Shown here: in pieces, positions 18,703 to 28,607 of the stretch | Numbering within the stretch: the stretch's first letter is position 1 | Layout: every line of letters begins with the position of its first letter | DNA from: Halomonas eurihalina | Lineage (GTDB): Bacteria; Pseudomonadota; Gammaproteobacteria; Pseudomonadales; Halomonadaceae | Assembly (NCBI RefSeq): GCF_008274785.1 | Contig: NZ_VTPU01000006.1 | Location: 1-64,000 of the forward strand | Length of the DNA: 64,000 bases | Reading direction: 5' to 3' | Translations under genes and position numbers: made by a program | The notes under the pieces: generated by a model | The model's database searches: none | Told to the model about the DNA's origin: nothing | The model's input: the letters and a program-made list of their open reading frames with translations, nothing else

Positions 18703-18712
18703 GGAGCGTACA

Positions 18713-20227
18713 TCAGCCGGTACGGTTATGGCGAGTGCGGCCGGCGAGCAGCTTCGGCAGCAGCCAGGGCAATACCAGCAGCGCGGCGGCCGCTATCCAC
18801 AGGCCCACCGAGATGCCGGATTGCCAGAGAATACCGACGTCGCCGCCGCTGATCGACAGGGCCCGGCGCAGATTCTGCTCCATCAGCCCCCCGAGGACAT
18901 AGCCGAGAATCACCGGGGCCAGCGAGATACCGAGCTTGCGCAGCAGGTAGCCGAGAATGCCGATGATCAGCATCAGGTAGATGGCGGTGAGATCGGAATG
19001 CAACTGATAGACGCCGACGAAGGCGAGCAGGGCGATGCCCGGTACCAGCACCCAGCGCGGAATGGTCAACACCCGGGCGAACAGGCCGGCCAGCGGCAGG
19101 TTCAGGGCCAGCAGGACCACGTTGCCGATGTACAGCGAGGCGATCAGTCCGCCGGCCACCTCGGGACGTTCGGTGAACATCATCGGGCCGGGCGTGATGT
19201 TGTAGAGCATCAGGGCGCCGAGCAGTACCGCGGTGGTACCGGAGCCGGGGATGCCGAGCGTCAGCATGGGCACGAAGGAGCCCGCCGCCGAGGCGTTGTT
19301 GGCGGCCTCCGGTGCTGCCAGGCCGCGCATGTCGCCCTGGCCGAAGGTGTCGTCCTTGTCGGAGATGCGCTTCTCGGTGGTGTAGGCCACCGCGCTGGCC
19401 ACCGAGGCGCCGGTGCCGGGCAGCACGCCGATGATGAAGCCCAGCAGGCCCGAGCGGCCCATGGCGCCCTTGCAGGCGAGGATTTCCTTGAGGCTGACGA
19501 AGACGCGACCCAGCGGCGGAATGCTGTCGTCCTGGCCATCGCGTCGGTTGCCATGTTCGAGCATCAGCAGGATCTCGCTGATGGCGAACAGCCCGATGAT
19601 CATCACCACGAAGTCGATGCCGTCGTAGAGCTCGGCCATGCCGAAGCTGTAGCGCATCACGCCGGTACCCGAGTCGACGCCGACGGTGCCGATCAGGATG
19701 CCCAGTATCGCGCCGATGGCGGTCTTGAGCGGATCCTTGCCCATCATCACCGACATGGACGCGAAGGCGAACACCATCAGGGCGAAGAACTCGGCGGGGC
19801 CGAACATCACGGCCACTTCCGCCAGCAGCGGGGCGAACAGCGTGAGGCCGATGATGGCGATGGTGGCACCGACGAAGGAACTGACCGCCGAGAGGCCGAG
19901 TGCCGGCCCGGCCAGGCCTTTCTTGGCCAGCGGGTGGCCATCGAGGGTACTCATGACCGCACCGGCATCGCCCGGCACGTTGAGCAGAATGCTCGACATG
20001 CGGCCGCCGTATTCCGAGCCGGTGTAGATCCCGGCGAGCAGGATCAGCGCCGATTCCGCCGGCAGCCCCAGGGTGTAAGCCAGGGGCATCAGGATGGCGA
20101 TGCCGTTGATGGGACCGATGCCCGGCAGGGAGCCGAACAGGGTGCCGAGCAGGGCACCGAGGAAGGCCAGCCCCAGGTTCATGGGGGTCAAGGCGACAGC
20201 GAAGCCATGAATCAGAAAGTCGAACAT
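18713..20227 (-). CDS. tctA: Tripartite tricarboxylate transporter, large membrane subunit
   Basis: A 504-residue inner-membrane protein of the TctA family, the main permease subunit. Family signatures are strong: LGTLFGSLPGIGPINGIAIL, AGIYTGSEYGGRMSSILLN, VPGDAGAVMSTLDGHPLAKK near the N-terminus and GSFVPMLTLGIPGSGTTAVL, LGALMLYNITPGPMMF in the second half. About eleven or twelve membrane segments are visible. It forms an operon tctC-tctB-tctA, transcribed leftward with short or overlapping junctions. Substrate is likely a di- or tricarboxylate, such as citrate, but TTT substrates cannot be told from sequence. Confidence 0.93.
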   Translation of the reverse strand: MFDFLIHGFAVALTPMNLGLAFLGALLGTLFGSLPGIGPINGIAILMPLAYTLGLPAESALILLAGIYTGSEYGGRMSSILLNVPGDAGAVMSTLDGHPLAKKGLAGPALGLSAVSSFVGATIAIIGLTLFAPLLAEVAVMFGPAEFFALMVFAFASMSVMMGKDPLKTAIGAILGILIGTVGVDSGTGVMRYSFGMAELYDGIDFVVMIIGLFAISEILLMLEHGNRRDGQDDSIPPLGRVFVSLKEILACKGAMGRSGLLGFIIGVLPGTGASVASAVAYTTEKRISDKDDTFGQGDMRGLAAPEAANNASAAGSFVPMLTLGIPGSGTTAVLLGALMLYNITPGPMMFTERPEVAGGLIASLYIGNVVLLALNLPLAGLFARVLTIPRWVLVPGIALLAFVGVYQLHSDLTAIYLMLIIGILGYLLRKLGISLAPVILGYVLGGLMEQNLRRALSISGGDVGILWQSGISVGLWIAAAALLVLPWLLPKLLAGRTRHNRTG

Positions 20228-20239
20228 GCTGACGCTCCT

Positions 20240-20686
20240 CTAGACGATGCCCGCCAGATAGCCGTCGGGCAGCGAGATGCCCAGGCCACTGGTGAACAGG
20301 AAGTAACTGCCGATGGCCATCAGGACACCGGTGATCAATGCTTTGCCCCAGCTCGCGCCAAACAGTCGGGCCAGTACCGTTGCCGCCAGCAGCGAGGCGG
20401 GGATGTAGCCGATCTGCCTGAACAGCGCGGCGTAGATCATCAGCAGCGCGAGCACCATCAGCAGCTTCATTGCCAAGGCCCGATGCGGCCACTCACCATT
20501 GGTGCCGGGCCTGATCACCAGCACCAGGGCCAGAATGGACAGCAGCAGGGCCAGCCCCAGGGGAAACGCCCTGGGGCCCACGGGTTCATAGCTGAAGGGA
20601 ATCTGCCACTGCAGGGCCCGGACGGCGACGAACGCCGCCAGGCCGAGCAGAACGAGACCCAACAGCCGGTCGGCTGTCACTCTCAT
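20240..20686 (-). CDS. tctB: Tripartite tricarboxylate transporter, small membrane subunit
   Basis: A 148-residue protein with four hydrophobic helices, the standard TctB layout: LGLVLLGLAAFVAVRALQ, GPRAFPLGLALLLSILALVL (the family's GPR-FP motif), a helix pair around LLMVLALLMIYAALF, and the end SYFLFTSGLGISLPDG. Its ATG overlaps the tctC stop by 4 nt, and tctA starts 12 bp after its stop, so it is translationally coupled in the operon. Confidence 0.9.
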   Translation of the reverse strand: MRVTADRLLGLVLLGLAAFVAVRALQWQIPFSYEPVGPRAFPLGLALLLSILALVLVIRPGTNGEWPHRALAMKLLMVLALLMIYAALFRQIGYIPASLLAATVLARLFGASWGKALITGVLMAIGSYFLFTSGLGISLPDGYLAGIV

Positions 20687-21669
20687 TGGCTCAGTCCCAC
20701 TTCCTGTGCCAGTGATGTGAAGTTGGCGATCTGTTGCTGGACGTACTGATCGAAGTCGTCACCGAAGCGGGACATCGGGAAGAGACCGCGTGCCTTGCGC
20801 AGTTCGGCGAACTTGGGGTCCTCGGAGAGCGCTTTCAGGCGCTCGACCCAGGCGGAATAGGTTTCTTCGCTGACATCGGGGCCCATGTAGTAGCCGCGCC
20901 AGATGGGCCACTGGACGTCATAGCCCTGTTCGGCGGCGGTGGGGATGTCGGCGAAGGGACCGCCCATGCGCTCCTCGGACAGCGAGGCCAGTACCCGGAT
21001 CTTGCCGCTCTCGAGCTGTGACTTGAGCTCGGAAAGGTCGCCGGTGAAGACCTGGATATGGTTGCCGAGCAGCGCAGCGAGGGCCTCGCCGCCACCTTCG
21101 AAGGCGACGTAGCGCAGCTTCTGCGGGGAAACGTCGGCGGCCTTGGCGGTCAGTGCCGCCTTCATCCAGTCCTGGCTGCCCACGGTACCGCCGGCGCCGA
21201 AGGCGATCTCGCCCGGCTTGTCCTGGATGTCCGACATGAGGTCGTCGAGGTTCTCCCAGGGGGCGTCGGCATTGACCACGATGGCGCCATAGTCGACGCC
21301 CAGCGCACCCAGCCAGCGAACCTCGTCGCCGCTGTAATCGCCGAACTTTTTCAGGGCGAGGTTGACCGCCGCGCCGGTGCTGGCGGCGACGATCAGGTTG
21401 GAGTCGTCGGTGCGCACGCCGTTGAGATGGTTGTAGGCGACCGCACCGATGCCGCCGGGCATGTAGGTAACCATCATCGGCTGATCGATCAGGCCGGTTT
21501 CCTCCAGGCCGTTGGCGGCCAGGCGGCAGGTCAGGTCATAGCCGCCGCCCGGCTTGGCCGGGGCGATGCATTCGGTGTCTTCGGACTGGGCCTGCACGCT
21601 GCCGGCCAGCAGCAGGCTGCCCAGCATGGCGAGGCAGGATGCGTGGCGTAGAGCCGTGTTGATCTTCAT
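20683..21669 (-). CDS. tctC: Tripartite tricarboxylate transporter, periplasmic binding protein
   Basis: A 328-residue periplasmic solute receptor. A signal peptide (ASCLAMLGSLLLAGSVQAQ) precedes the Bug/TctC fold: IAPAKPGGGYDLTCRLAANG is the carboxylate-binding N-terminal loop, MMVTYMPGGIGAVAYN follows, and IAFGAGGTVGSQDWMKAAL plus VAFEGGGEALAALLGNHI are the second-domain ligand loops. The start at 21669 is chosen because AGGAGTTCGCC stands directly before it; a longer reading from 21762 lacks a signal peptide. First gene of the operon, divergent from tctD. Confidence 0.93.
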   Translation of the reverse strand: MKINTALRHASCLAMLGSLLLAGSVQAQSEDTECIAPAKPGGGYDLTCRLAANGLEETGLIDQPMMVTYMPGGIGAVAYNHLNGVRTDDSNLIVAASTGAAVNLALKKFGDYSGDEVRWLGALGVDYGAIVVNADAPWENLDDLMSDIQDKPGEIAFGAGGTVGSQDWMKAALTAKAADVSPQKLRYVAFEGGGEALAALLGNHIQVFTGDLSELKSQLESGKIRVLASLSEERMGGPFADIPTAAEQGYDVQWPIWRGYYMGPDVSEETYSAWVERLKALSEDPKFAELRKARGLFPMSRFGDDFDQYVQQQIANFTSLAQEVGLSQ

Positions 21670-21801
21670 GGCGAACTCCTGTTCTCTTGTTGTGGTCGAG
21701 GCCGTGGCCTCGGCGCCATCGGAGATGACCGGAGCGATCCTAGAGGCGTTACCTTTCATCAACCTGTCATGCCGTGAATCAGCCTGTGAGACTTTGGTCG
21801 C

Positions 21802-22470
21802 ATGCGCTTGCTCGTCGTCGAGGATGACCTCCTGATCGCCAGGTCACTGGACAATGCCCTGACCCCGCTCGGCAACATCGTGGAGGCCTTCACGCATTGC
21901 GCCGAGGCGGGCGCTGCCTTGCACCAGGGTGGTTTCGATCTAGTGCTGCTGGACCTTGGGCTGCCCGATGGCGACGGCCTGACGCTGCTCGAGGCCATGC
22001 GCGAGCGTGGCGATACGACACCGGTGCTGATTCTCACCGCCCGGGATGGCGTGGAGGATCGCGTGCGAGGCCTCGACCTGGGCGCCGACGACTACCTGGC
22101 CAAGCCGTTCTCGATCGCCGAGCTCGAAGCGCGGGTGCGGGCACTGCTCCGGCGCAGCCAGCAGCGCAGCGACAACCAACTACGCCTGGGACCGCTGTGC
22201 TTCGACCTGGCCTCCGGTCGCGTGACCCTCGATGAAACGCCGCTGGAGCTGCCGCGTCGCGAGCTGCTGCTGCTCGAAGGCCTGCTTTCCCAGACAGGCG
22301 ACATCGCCCCCCGCGAGATGCTGGAAAGCCGCCTGTTCGGCTTTGGCGAGGTGGGCTCGAATGCCCTGGAGGTATATGTCAGTCGGCTGCGCAAGCGGCT
22401 GCAGGGCAGTGGACTGCGCATTCGCACCTTTCGGGGGCTGGGCTATCGCCTCGAGGAAGAGCGAGCGTGA
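21802..22470 (+). CDS. tctD: OmpR-family response regulator TctD
   Basis: A 222-residue response regulator. The receiver domain has LLVVEDDLLIARSLDNAL, the phosphoacceptor Asp in LVLLDLGLPDGDGLTLL, and GADDYLAKPFSIAELEARVR; the C-terminal winged helix ends NALEVYVSRLRKRLQGSGLR and TFRGLGYRLEEE. It is divergent from tctCBA with about 130 bp between starts and overlaps tctE by 4 nt (GTGA). It should switch on the transporter when its substrate is present, as TctD does in enterics and Pseudomonas. Confidence 0.92.
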   Translation: MRLLVVEDDLLIARSLDNALTPLGNIVEAFTHCAEAGAALHQGGFDLVLLDLGLPDGDGLTLLEAMRERGDTTPVLILTARDGVEDRVRGLDLGADDYLAKPFSIAELEARVRALLRRSQQRSDNQLRLGPLCFDLASGRVTLDETPLELPRRELLLLEGLLSQTGDIAPREMLESRLFGFGEVGSNALEVYVSRLRKRLQGSGLRIRTFRGLGYRLEEERA

Positions 22471-23867
22471 TCGAGGTCGATGGTTCGCTGAAACGGCGGC
22501 TGGCGATATGGCTGCTGGTCACGGTGTCGGGGCTCGGCACTCTGTTGATGATCGAGGCGTATCTCGGCGCTCAGCGTGCGGCCCAGCGCGCCTACGACAG
22601 TCAACTGGAGGCCGCCGCCTTGACCATCGCCGAATCGGTGCAATGGCAGGAGGGCGAGCCGGTGCTGGAAATTCCGGCGGCCGCCTTGCAGATCCTCGCC
22701 ACCCGGCACCAGGAGCGAGTGTTCTATGCGGTACTGGATGCCGATGGGCGCCGCATTTCCGCCAACCTGGTACTTGATATCGCCGAGGACGACCAGCGTC
22801 ACGTCGCCCGCGAGCCGTTCTGGCGCGATGTGACCTGGCGCGGGGAAGACTGGCGCCTGTACGGTCGGGAATACGACTCGGCGGGCTGGGAGACCCAGGA
22901 CCCGGTGCAGATCTGGGTGGGGCACACCATGGCCGGTCGCCGGGCACTGGCGGGCGAGCTCTTCGAGCGTGCGGTGACGCGCTTCCTGGCCATGGTGCTG
23001 CTGGCCGGCTTGTTGATGCTGCTGGCCATGCGGGTGGCGCTGACGCCGATGCGCCGGCTTCGGCAACTGCTGCGGCGCCGCGATGCCGATGACATGGGGC
23101 CGCTGGATGCCCGTGTGCCCGAGGAACTGCGCGAACTGGCCGAAACGCTCGACACCCTGTTTTCCCGCCAGCGCGACAGCCGCGATGCGCTGCTGCGCTT
23201 CACCGCCGATGCCAGCCATCAGCTCAAGACGCCGCTGGCCGGCCTGCAGAGCACCAGCGAGCTGGCGCTTGCTCAGGACGACCCCGAGACATGGCGGTCG
23301 GCCCTGGTCGACGTCAACGAGGGTGCCGCGCGTACCAGCCGCCTGGCCAGCCAGTTACTGAGCCTGGCTCGGCTGCGCCATGTCGGCGGTGATGGCGACA
23401 TGGCGCGCCTCGATCTGGCCGCCATGCTGCGTGAGGTGACGCTCGAATGGGCCGGCCGGGATGCTGCCCGGGAGCACGACCTGGGACTCGCCGAACTGCC
23501 GGCCGCGCCGGTCGCCATTCTAGGGGCGTCCTGGGCGCTTCGCGAATTGCTGGGCAACCTGATCGACAATGCCCTGAGCTATACGCCGGCGGGCAGCGAG
23601 ATCACCCTGGGCATCGAGATCGACACCCGGGTGGCGACCCTCTACATCGAGGATGACGGCCCCGGCGTGCCGGCCGACCTGCTCGAGCGCCTGCACCATC
23701 CCTTCGAGCGCGGAGGACGTCAGGACACCCAGGGCTCCGGGCTGGGGCTGGCGGTGGTGGACTCCATCGCCAAGCGACATGGCGCCGCTTGGCAGGTTAG
23801 CAATCGCGAGCCTCGAGGACTCCGTGTGACACTGCGCTTGACCCTGTCGAGCCCGGAGGAACGCTGA
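22467..23867 (+). CDS. tctE: Sensor histidine kinase TctE
   Basis: A 466-residue membrane kinase with GTG start at 22467. N-terminal membrane helix (RLAIWLLVTVSGLGTLLMIE), an extracytoplasmic 2CSK-N-like sensor domain (EVFYAVLDADGRRISANL-type), second helix FLAMVLLAGLLMLLAMRVAL, then HisKA TADASHQLKTPLAGLQST with the phosphorylated His, and HATPase with LGNLIDNALSYTPAGSE and QGSGLGLAVVDSIAKRHG. Overlaps both neighbours. It senses carboxylate availability, probably through the periplasmic protein encoded next. Confidence 0.92.
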   Translation: MIEVDGSLKRRLAIWLLVTVSGLGTLLMIEAYLGAQRAAQRAYDSQLEAAALTIAESVQWQEGEPVLEIPAAALQILATRHQERVFYAVLDADGRRISANLVLDIAEDDQRHVAREPFWRDVTWRGEDWRLYGREYDSAGWETQDPVQIWVGHTMAGRRALAGELFERAVTRFLAMVLLAGLLMLLAMRVALTPMRRLRQLLRRRDADDMGPLDARVPEELRELAETLDTLFSRQRDSRDALLRFTADASHQLKTPLAGLQSTSELALAQDDPETWRSALVDVNEGAARTSRLASQLLSLARLRHVGGDGDMARLDLAAMLREVTLEWAGRDAAREHDLGLAELPAAPVAILGASWALRELLGNLIDNALSYTPAGSEITLGIEIDTRVATLYIEDDGPGVPADLLERLHHPFERGGRQDTQGSGLGLAVVDSIAKRHGAAWQVSNREPRGLRVTLRLTLSSPEER

Positions 23868-24895
23868 TGCGGCCGTGGAGCCTTGTCGCCTGTATCGGTC
23901 TGCTGATGGTTTCGGTGAGCGAAGTCGTCGACGCCGAGCCCCTGGTCGTCGAGGCCGCGCTCGACCGCCGCGTGGTTGCGCCGTTGCTCGAGGCCTTCGA
24001 ACAGTCGCACCCCGACATCGAGCTGGTGTTTCATGATCGCTCGACTCTTGAGGTCGACACCCTGGTCGAACGGGGCGACCCGGCCCCGGACGTGGTGATC
24101 AGCTCCGCGATGCCTTGGCAGATGGCGCGCGTCAACCAGGACTATGCGCGTCCTCTGCATTCCCGGGAGGCGCGGGCATGGCCGGATTGGGCCAAGTGGC
24201 GCGACGAGGTGTTCGGTTTCACCTTCGAGCCGATTGTCATGGCCTACCGGCTCGACTTGCCGCGACACATGATGCCGCCCTCGACCCATGCCGACCTGCA
24301 TACGCTGCTGACCACTCGGCAGGACATGCTGCGCGGCAAGGTGACCACCTATTCGCCGGCCCGCAGCGGCGTGGGATATACCCTGTTCCAGCAGGACGCG
24401 CGCTACACGCCCCGCTTCTGGGATCTGGTCGCGGCCATGGGCAACGTCGATGCCCACCTCGAGGAAAATACCCGCGCCATGCTGCAGGGCATCACCGAGG
24501 GCCGCTATTGGCTGGGCTACAACCTGCTGGGATCCTACGCGATGGTCTGGGCCCAGCATCACCCCGAGGTAATCGTTCAGGTCCCTCAGGATTACTCGCT
24601 GGTGATGATGCGCATGGCGTTCATTCATCGTGATGCCCCGCATCCACGCCAGGCCGGCGAGTTCGTCGACTTCCTGCTCAGCCGGGACGGCCAGCGCGTG
24701 CTGGCCGGGCAGACGCCGCTGTTCAGCGTGCGGCCGGACGTGAGCGGGCCCTATACCGCGCAGCGGCTGCGCGATCAGGTCGGTGACCAGTTGTACCCCA
24801 TCCCGATCAATGCCTCGTTACTGGCGTTCGTTGATCCGCAACGCCGCGACGCTTTCATGGCGCGCTGGCGTCGCGAGTTCCAGCGCAGTCGCTGA
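23867..24895 (+). CDS. Periplasmic binding protein linked to TctDE
   Basis: A 342-residue predicted periplasmic protein of the extracellular solute-binding family 1 (Fe3+/AfuA-like fold). A signal sequence (LVACIGLLMVSVSEVVDAE) leads into VVEAALDRRVVAPLLEAFEQ and PDVVISSAMPWQM, the first-lobe pattern; TYSPARSGVGYTLFQQDARY and ITEGRYWLGYNLLGSYAM are second-lobe ligand segments. The start overlaps the tctE stop by 1 nt (TGATG), so the three genes form one operon with no permease or ATPase. It is therefore more likely an accessory sensor for TctE than a transporter component. Confidence 0.83.
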   Translation: MRPWSLVACIGLLMVSVSEVVDAEPLVVEAALDRRVVAPLLEAFEQSHPDIELVFHDRSTLEVDTLVERGDPAPDVVISSAMPWQMARVNQDYARPLHSREARAWPDWAKWRDEVFGFTFEPIVMAYRLDLPRHMMPPSTHADLHTLLTTRQDMLRGKVTTYSPARSGVGYTLFQQDARYTPRFWDLVAAMGNVDAHLEENTRAMLQGITEGRYWLGYNLLGSYAMVWAQHHPEVIVQVPQDYSLVMMRMAFIHRDAPHPRQAGEFVDFLLSRDGQRVLAGQTPLFSVRPDVSGPYTAQRLRDQVGDQLYPIPINASLLAFVDPQRRDAFMARWRREFQRSR

Positions 24896-24927
24896 GGGGC
24901 AGGCAAGCGGGAGAAAACACCGCTACA

Positions 24928-24957
24928 TTGCCTGAATTCGATAGCCCGCGTTATAAT
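24928..24957 (+). promoter_or_regulatory. Sigma-70 promoter of guaB
   Basis: TTGCCT (24928-24933) and a perfect TATAAT (24952-24957) are separated by 18 bp, and lie about 50 bp upstream of the guaB start. This is the clearest vegetative promoter in the window. No purine-repressor box was recognised with confidence. Confidence 0.7.
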
Positions 24958-25009
24958 GGTTGATTAACTTCACTCCCTTCTCCCACCAGCGCACTGGGTG
25001 TTGCCGACT

Positions 25010-26479
25010 ATGTTACGTATGGCCCAAGAAGCTCTTACGTTCGATGACGTATTACTCGTACCCGGCTACTCCGATGTCCTTCCCAAGGACGTCAGCCTCA
25101 GGACTCGCCTGACCCGCAACCTCTTCCTCAATATCCCGCTCGTTTCCGCCGCCATGGACACCGTTACCGAAGCTCGCCTGGCCATCGCCATGGCGCAGGA
25201 AGGCGGTATCGGTATCATCCACAAGAGCATGACCATCGCGCAGCAGGCTGCCGAGGTGCGCAAGGTCAAGAAGCACGAGAGCGTGATCGTCAAGGATCCG
25301 GTGACCGTCGGGCCCAAGGCCAAGCTGACCGATTTGCTGGCCATGGCCAAGGAATATGGCTTCTCGGGCTTCCCGGTGGTGGAAGGGGAAACCCTGGTGG
25401 GTATCGTGACCGAGCGTGACATGCGCTTCCAGCCCAATCACGGCGACAGCGTGGCCGATATCATGACGCCTCGCGAGAAGCTAGTCACCGTGGCCGAGGG
25501 CACCGAGCTGTCCGTCATCAAGGGCAAGATGCAGGAGCACCGCGTCGAGAAGATGCTGGTGGTGGATGATGACTTCCGCCTGCGTGGCCTGGTCACCTTC
25601 CAGGACATCGAGAAAGCGCGCACCTTCCCTCACGCCGCCAAGGACGCCGACGGCCGCCTGCTGGTCGGCGCCGCCGTGGGGACCGGCCCCGAGACGCCGG
25701 ATCGTATTGCTGCACTGGCCGAGGCCGGCGTCGATGCGGTCATCATCGATACCGCCCACGGTCATTCCAAGGGCGTGATCGATCGCGTGGCCTGGGTGAA
25801 GGAGCATTACCCGCAGATTCAAGTGATCGGTGGCAACATTGCCACCGCCGAGGCCGCCAAGGCGCTGGCCGAGGCGGGCGCCGATGGCGTCAAGGTGGGC
25901 ATTGGCCCGGGGTCGATCTGCACCACTCGCATTGTGGCCGGTGTTGGCGTGCCGCAGATCACCGCCGTTTCCAACGTGGCCGAGGCGCTCAAGCCCTACG
26001 ACGTGCCGCTGATCGCCGATGGCGGCGTACGCTTCTCCGGCGACCTGGCCAAGGCCGTGGCCGCCGGCGCCAGTTGTGTGATGGTGGGTGGCCTGCTGGC
26101 CGGCACCGAGGAAGCGCCGGGCGAGGTCGAGCTCTACCAGGGCCGGACCTACAAGGCCTATCGCGGCATGGGCTCGATGGGCGCGATGTCGCAGACCCAG
26201 GGCTCCAGCGACCGTTACTTCCAGGACAAGAGCGAAGGCGTCGAGAAGCTCGTGCCGGAAGGTATCGAGGGTCGTGTGCCCTACAAGGGCGTGATGGGCG
26301 CCATCGTCCATCAGATGATGGGCGGGCTGCGTGCTTCCATGGGCTACACCGGCTGCCGCGACATCGAAGAGATGCGCACCAAGCCGGAGTTCGTGAAGAT
26401 CACCGGTGCCGGCTTCAATGAATCTCACGTCCACGACGTGCAGATCACCAAGGAAGCCCCTAACTACCGAGCGGGCTAA
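25010..26479 (+). CDS. guaB: IMP dehydrogenase
   Basis: An enzyme of about 489 residues oxidising IMP to XMP with NAD+, the committed step of GMP synthesis. Clear family features: [20 protein letters not shown] at the N-terminus, two CBS domains (about residues 95-205: [16 protein letters not shown] and [14 protein letters not shown]), and the catalytic Cys loop [30 protein letters not shown] is the flap. Possible starts are 24998, 25010 and 25019; 25010 gives the usual [10 protein letters not shown]. Forms the purine operon with guaA downstream. Confidence 0.96.
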   Translation: MLRMAQEALTFDDVLLVPGYSDVLPKDVSLRTRLTRNLFLNIPLVSAAMDTVTEARLAIAMAQEGGIGIIHKSMTIAQQAAEVRKVKKHESVIVKDPVTVGPKAKLTDLLAMAKEYGFSGFPVVEGETLVGIVTERDMRFQPNHGDSVADIMTPREKLVTVAEGTELSVIKGKMQEHRVEKMLVVDDDFRLRGLVTFQDIEKARTFPHAAKDADGRLLVGAAVGTGPETPDRIAALAEAGVDAVIIDTAHGHSKGVIDRVAWVKEHYPQIQVIGGNIATAEAAKALAEAGADGVKVGIGPGSICTTRIVAGVGVPQITAVSNVAEALKPYDVPLIADGGVRFSGDLAKAVAAGASCVMVGGLLAGTEEAPGEVELYQGRTYKAYRGMGSMGAMSQTQGSSDRYFQDKSEGVEKLVPEGIEGRVPYKGVMGAIVHQMMGGLRASMGYTGCRDIEEMRTKPEFVKITGAGFNESHVHDVQITKEAPNYRAG

Positions 26480-26555
26480 CGCCCGCTCGAGACGGAAGAG
26501 GGAAGGGAGAAGAAGGAAGAACATCTTCCCTCTTCGCTCTTTCCTCTTCACTCTT
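26468..26555. repeat. Polypurine/polypyrimidine inverted repeat between guaB and guaA
   Basis: A GAGCGGGC...GCCCGCTC hairpin spans the guaB stop codon, then GAAGAGGGAAG (26495-26505) pairs exactly with CTTCCCTCTTC (26525-26535), followed by further CTTTCC/CTTC tracts. It shares GAC-(T)-GGAAGAGGGAAG and the preceding hairpin with the element after pit, so both look like copies of one dispersed intergenic family. It may modulate guaB-guaA read-through. Confidence 0.6.
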
Positions 26556-26610
26556 TTCCGGCAGTGCCTTTGTCCGGGCACTCGAATTCATTACGGCGGT
26601 GGCCCCCTCC

Positions 26611-28188
26611 ATGACCGACATTCATGCCCACAAGATCCTGATCCTCGATTTCGGCTCCCAGTACACCCAGTTGATCGCCCGCCGGGTGCGCGAGATTGGC
26701 GTCTACTCCGAAGTGCGCGCCTTCGATATCACCGAGGACGAGATTCGCGCCTACAATCCCAACGGCATCATCCTCGCCGGTGGCCCGGAATCCGTTACCG
26801 AGCTCGAGTCCCCCCGTGCGCCGCAATGCGTCTTCGAGATGGGCCTGCCGGTGCTGGGTATCTGCTACGGCATGCAGACCATGGCCGAGCAGCTTGGCGG
26901 CGGCGTCGAAGGTTCGCAGAAGCGTGAATTCGGCTATGCGCAGATTCGCCTCGACGGCGAGAGTGCCCTGTTCGAGGACATCGCCGACCATATCGAGGAC
27001 GAGAGCGGCAAGCGCCTGCTCGATGTGTGGATGAGCCACGGCGACAAGGTCGCCCGGGTGCCGGAGGCCTTCAGTGTGATCGCCTCCACCGAGAGCTGTC
27101 CGATTGCCGCCATGGCCTGGGAGGAGAAGCGCTTCTATGGCGTGCAGTTCCACCCCGAGGTGACGCATACCCTGCAGGGGCAGCGCATTCTCGAGCACTT
27201 CGTGCTGGGCATCTGCCAGGCGGAGCGTTGGTGGACGCCGGCACAGATCATCGAGGATCAGGTCGCCCGAGTGCGCGAACAGGTGGGCGATCGCCACGTG
27301 CTGCTGGGGCTTTCCGGTGGCGTCGATTCCTCGGTGGTGGCCGCGCTGCTGCACAAGGCCATCGGCGACCAGCTGACCTGCGTGTTCGTCGACAACGGCC
27401 TGCTGCGCAAGGACGAAGGCGATCAGGTGATGAAGACCTTCGCCAACCATATGGGCGTGCGGGTGATCCGCGTCGACGCCGAGGAGCAGTTCCTGTCGCG
27501 CCTCGAGGACGTGCAAGACCCCGAGGCCAAGCGCAAGATCATCGGCAACACCTTCATCGACGTGTTCGATGCCGAGGCAGCCAAGATCGAGGGCGTGGAA
27601 TTCCTCGCCCAGGGCACCATCTACCCGGACGTGATCGAATCCGCCGCCGCCAAGACCGGCAAGGCGCATGTCATCAAGTCCCACCACAACGTGGGCGGCC
27701 TGCCCGAGACCATGAAGCTGCAGCTCGTCGAGCCCCTGCGCGAGCTGTTCAAGGACGAGGTGCGCAAGCTCGGCGTCGAGCTCGGCCTGCCCTACGACAT
27801 GGTCTATCGCCACCCCTTCCCGGGGCCGGGGCTCGGCGTGCGCATCCTCGGCGAGGTGAAGAAGGAATACGCTGACATCCTGCGCGAGGCCGACGCCATC
27901 TTCATCGAGGAACTGCACAAGGCCGACTGGTACCACAAGACCAGCCAGGCCTTCGCCGTCTTCCTGCCGGTGAAATCGGTGGGCGTGGTCGGCGACGGCC
28001 GCCGCTACGAATGGGTCATCGCCCTGCGCGCCGTGGAGACCATCGACTTCATGACCGCCCGCTGGGCGCACCTGCCCTACGAGCTGCTGGAAACCGTCTC
28101 CAACCGCATCATCAACGAGCTGGAAGGCGTCTCCCGCGTCACCTACGACGTCTCCTCCAAGCCGCCCGCGACCATCGAGTGGGAATGA
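26611..28188 (+). CDS. guaA: GMP synthase (glutamine-hydrolysing)
   Basis: A 525-residue enzyme making GMP from XMP, glutamine and ATP. The N-terminal class I glutamine amidotransferase (about 1-205) begins [20 protein letters not shown] and has the catalytic Cys in GICYGMQTM and His/Glu in FHPEVTHT. The ATP pyrophosphatase domain has the P-loop [17 protein letters not shown], and the dimerisation domain ends [20 protein letters not shown] 26611 is the conserved start; an upstream GTG at 26599 is unlikely. The 3' end of guaA is a known island insertion site, and DNA composition changes right after it here. Confidence 0.97.
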   Translation: MTDIHAHKILILDFGSQYTQLIARRVREIGVYSEVRAFDITEDEIRAYNPNGIILAGGPESVTELESPRAPQCVFEMGLPVLGICYGMQTMAEQLGGGVEGSQKREFGYAQIRLDGESALFEDIADHIEDESGKRLLDVWMSHGDKVARVPEAFSVIASTESCPIAAMAWEEKRFYGVQFHPEVTHTLQGQRILEHFVLGICQAERWWTPAQIIEDQVARVREQVGDRHVLLGLSGGVDSSVVAALLHKAIGDQLTCVFVDNGLLRKDEGDQVMKTFANHMGVRVIRVDAEEQFLSRLEDVQDPEAKRKIIGNTFIDVFDAEAAKIEGVEFLAQGTIYPDVIESAAAKTGKAHVIKSHHNVGGLPETMKLQLVEPLRELFKDEVRKLGVELGLPYDMVYRHPFPGPGLGVRILGEVKKEYADILREADAIFIEELHKADWYHKTSQAFAVFLPVKSVGVVGDGRRYEWVIALRAVETIDFMTARWAHLPYELLETVSNRIINELEGVSRVTYDVSSKPPATIEWE

Positions 28189-28221
28189 GTGATACTAAGT
28201 CTTACCGATATGTGTAACATT

Positions 28222-28243
28222 AAGGCCCCTTATGGGGCCTTTG
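28222..28243 (+). terminator. Terminator of guaA
   Basis: AAGGCCCC, loop TTAT and GGGGCCTT form an 8-bp stem 33 bp after the guaA stop, followed by TTGCG. The U-run is short but the stem is strong. Confidence 0.65.
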
Positions 28244-28607
28244 CGTATGAATTATGTATCTTTGTTAGAGAGCTTTTGTTTCGAATGAATTTATAGGAAA
28301 GCTAGCAATTGGTAATGTCCTTATTGACTGAGGGCATGATAGAATTTGAGCGCTGCATGGATAGCTTTGGTATGTTGAAGGTAGGGTTTTTTATGAGAGG
28401 CTTATAAAAAAGAATAAATCATAAAAGATAAGGTGCTGGTGCTGAGTTTAGTTCAGCTTATTGGTTAAGGCTTTGTTTTTATGTTTTGGTTTTTCTTGTA
28501 AAAGGAAAGAAGATGGCTAGGTTTTTTAAAAAAGTGTTTCAATAATCAAGAGCATTATTTTTTGGTGAACATGTAACTGAAAATACTTATACGGAGAATG
28601 GGGTTAT
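28244..28607. other. AT-rich gap after guaA
   Basis: About 360 bp of low-GC DNA with no credible gene on either strand. Composition changes abruptly from GC-rich to AT-rich immediately after the guaA terminator. No clear copy of the guaA 3' end (as an attachment-site repeat) was found at the right end of the accessory region. Confidence 0.6.

Noticed and set aside
17849..20749. A 966-codon open frame on the plus strand
   Set aside because: It is antisense to the AbrB-family, tctA and tctB genes, all with clear family motifs; its product is low-complexity and Gln/His-rich, as expected for the complement of GC-rich genes.
26548..28071. A 507-codon open frame on the minus strand
   Set aside because: It lies opposite guaA, whose motifs are certain; composition of the product is that of an antisense shadow.
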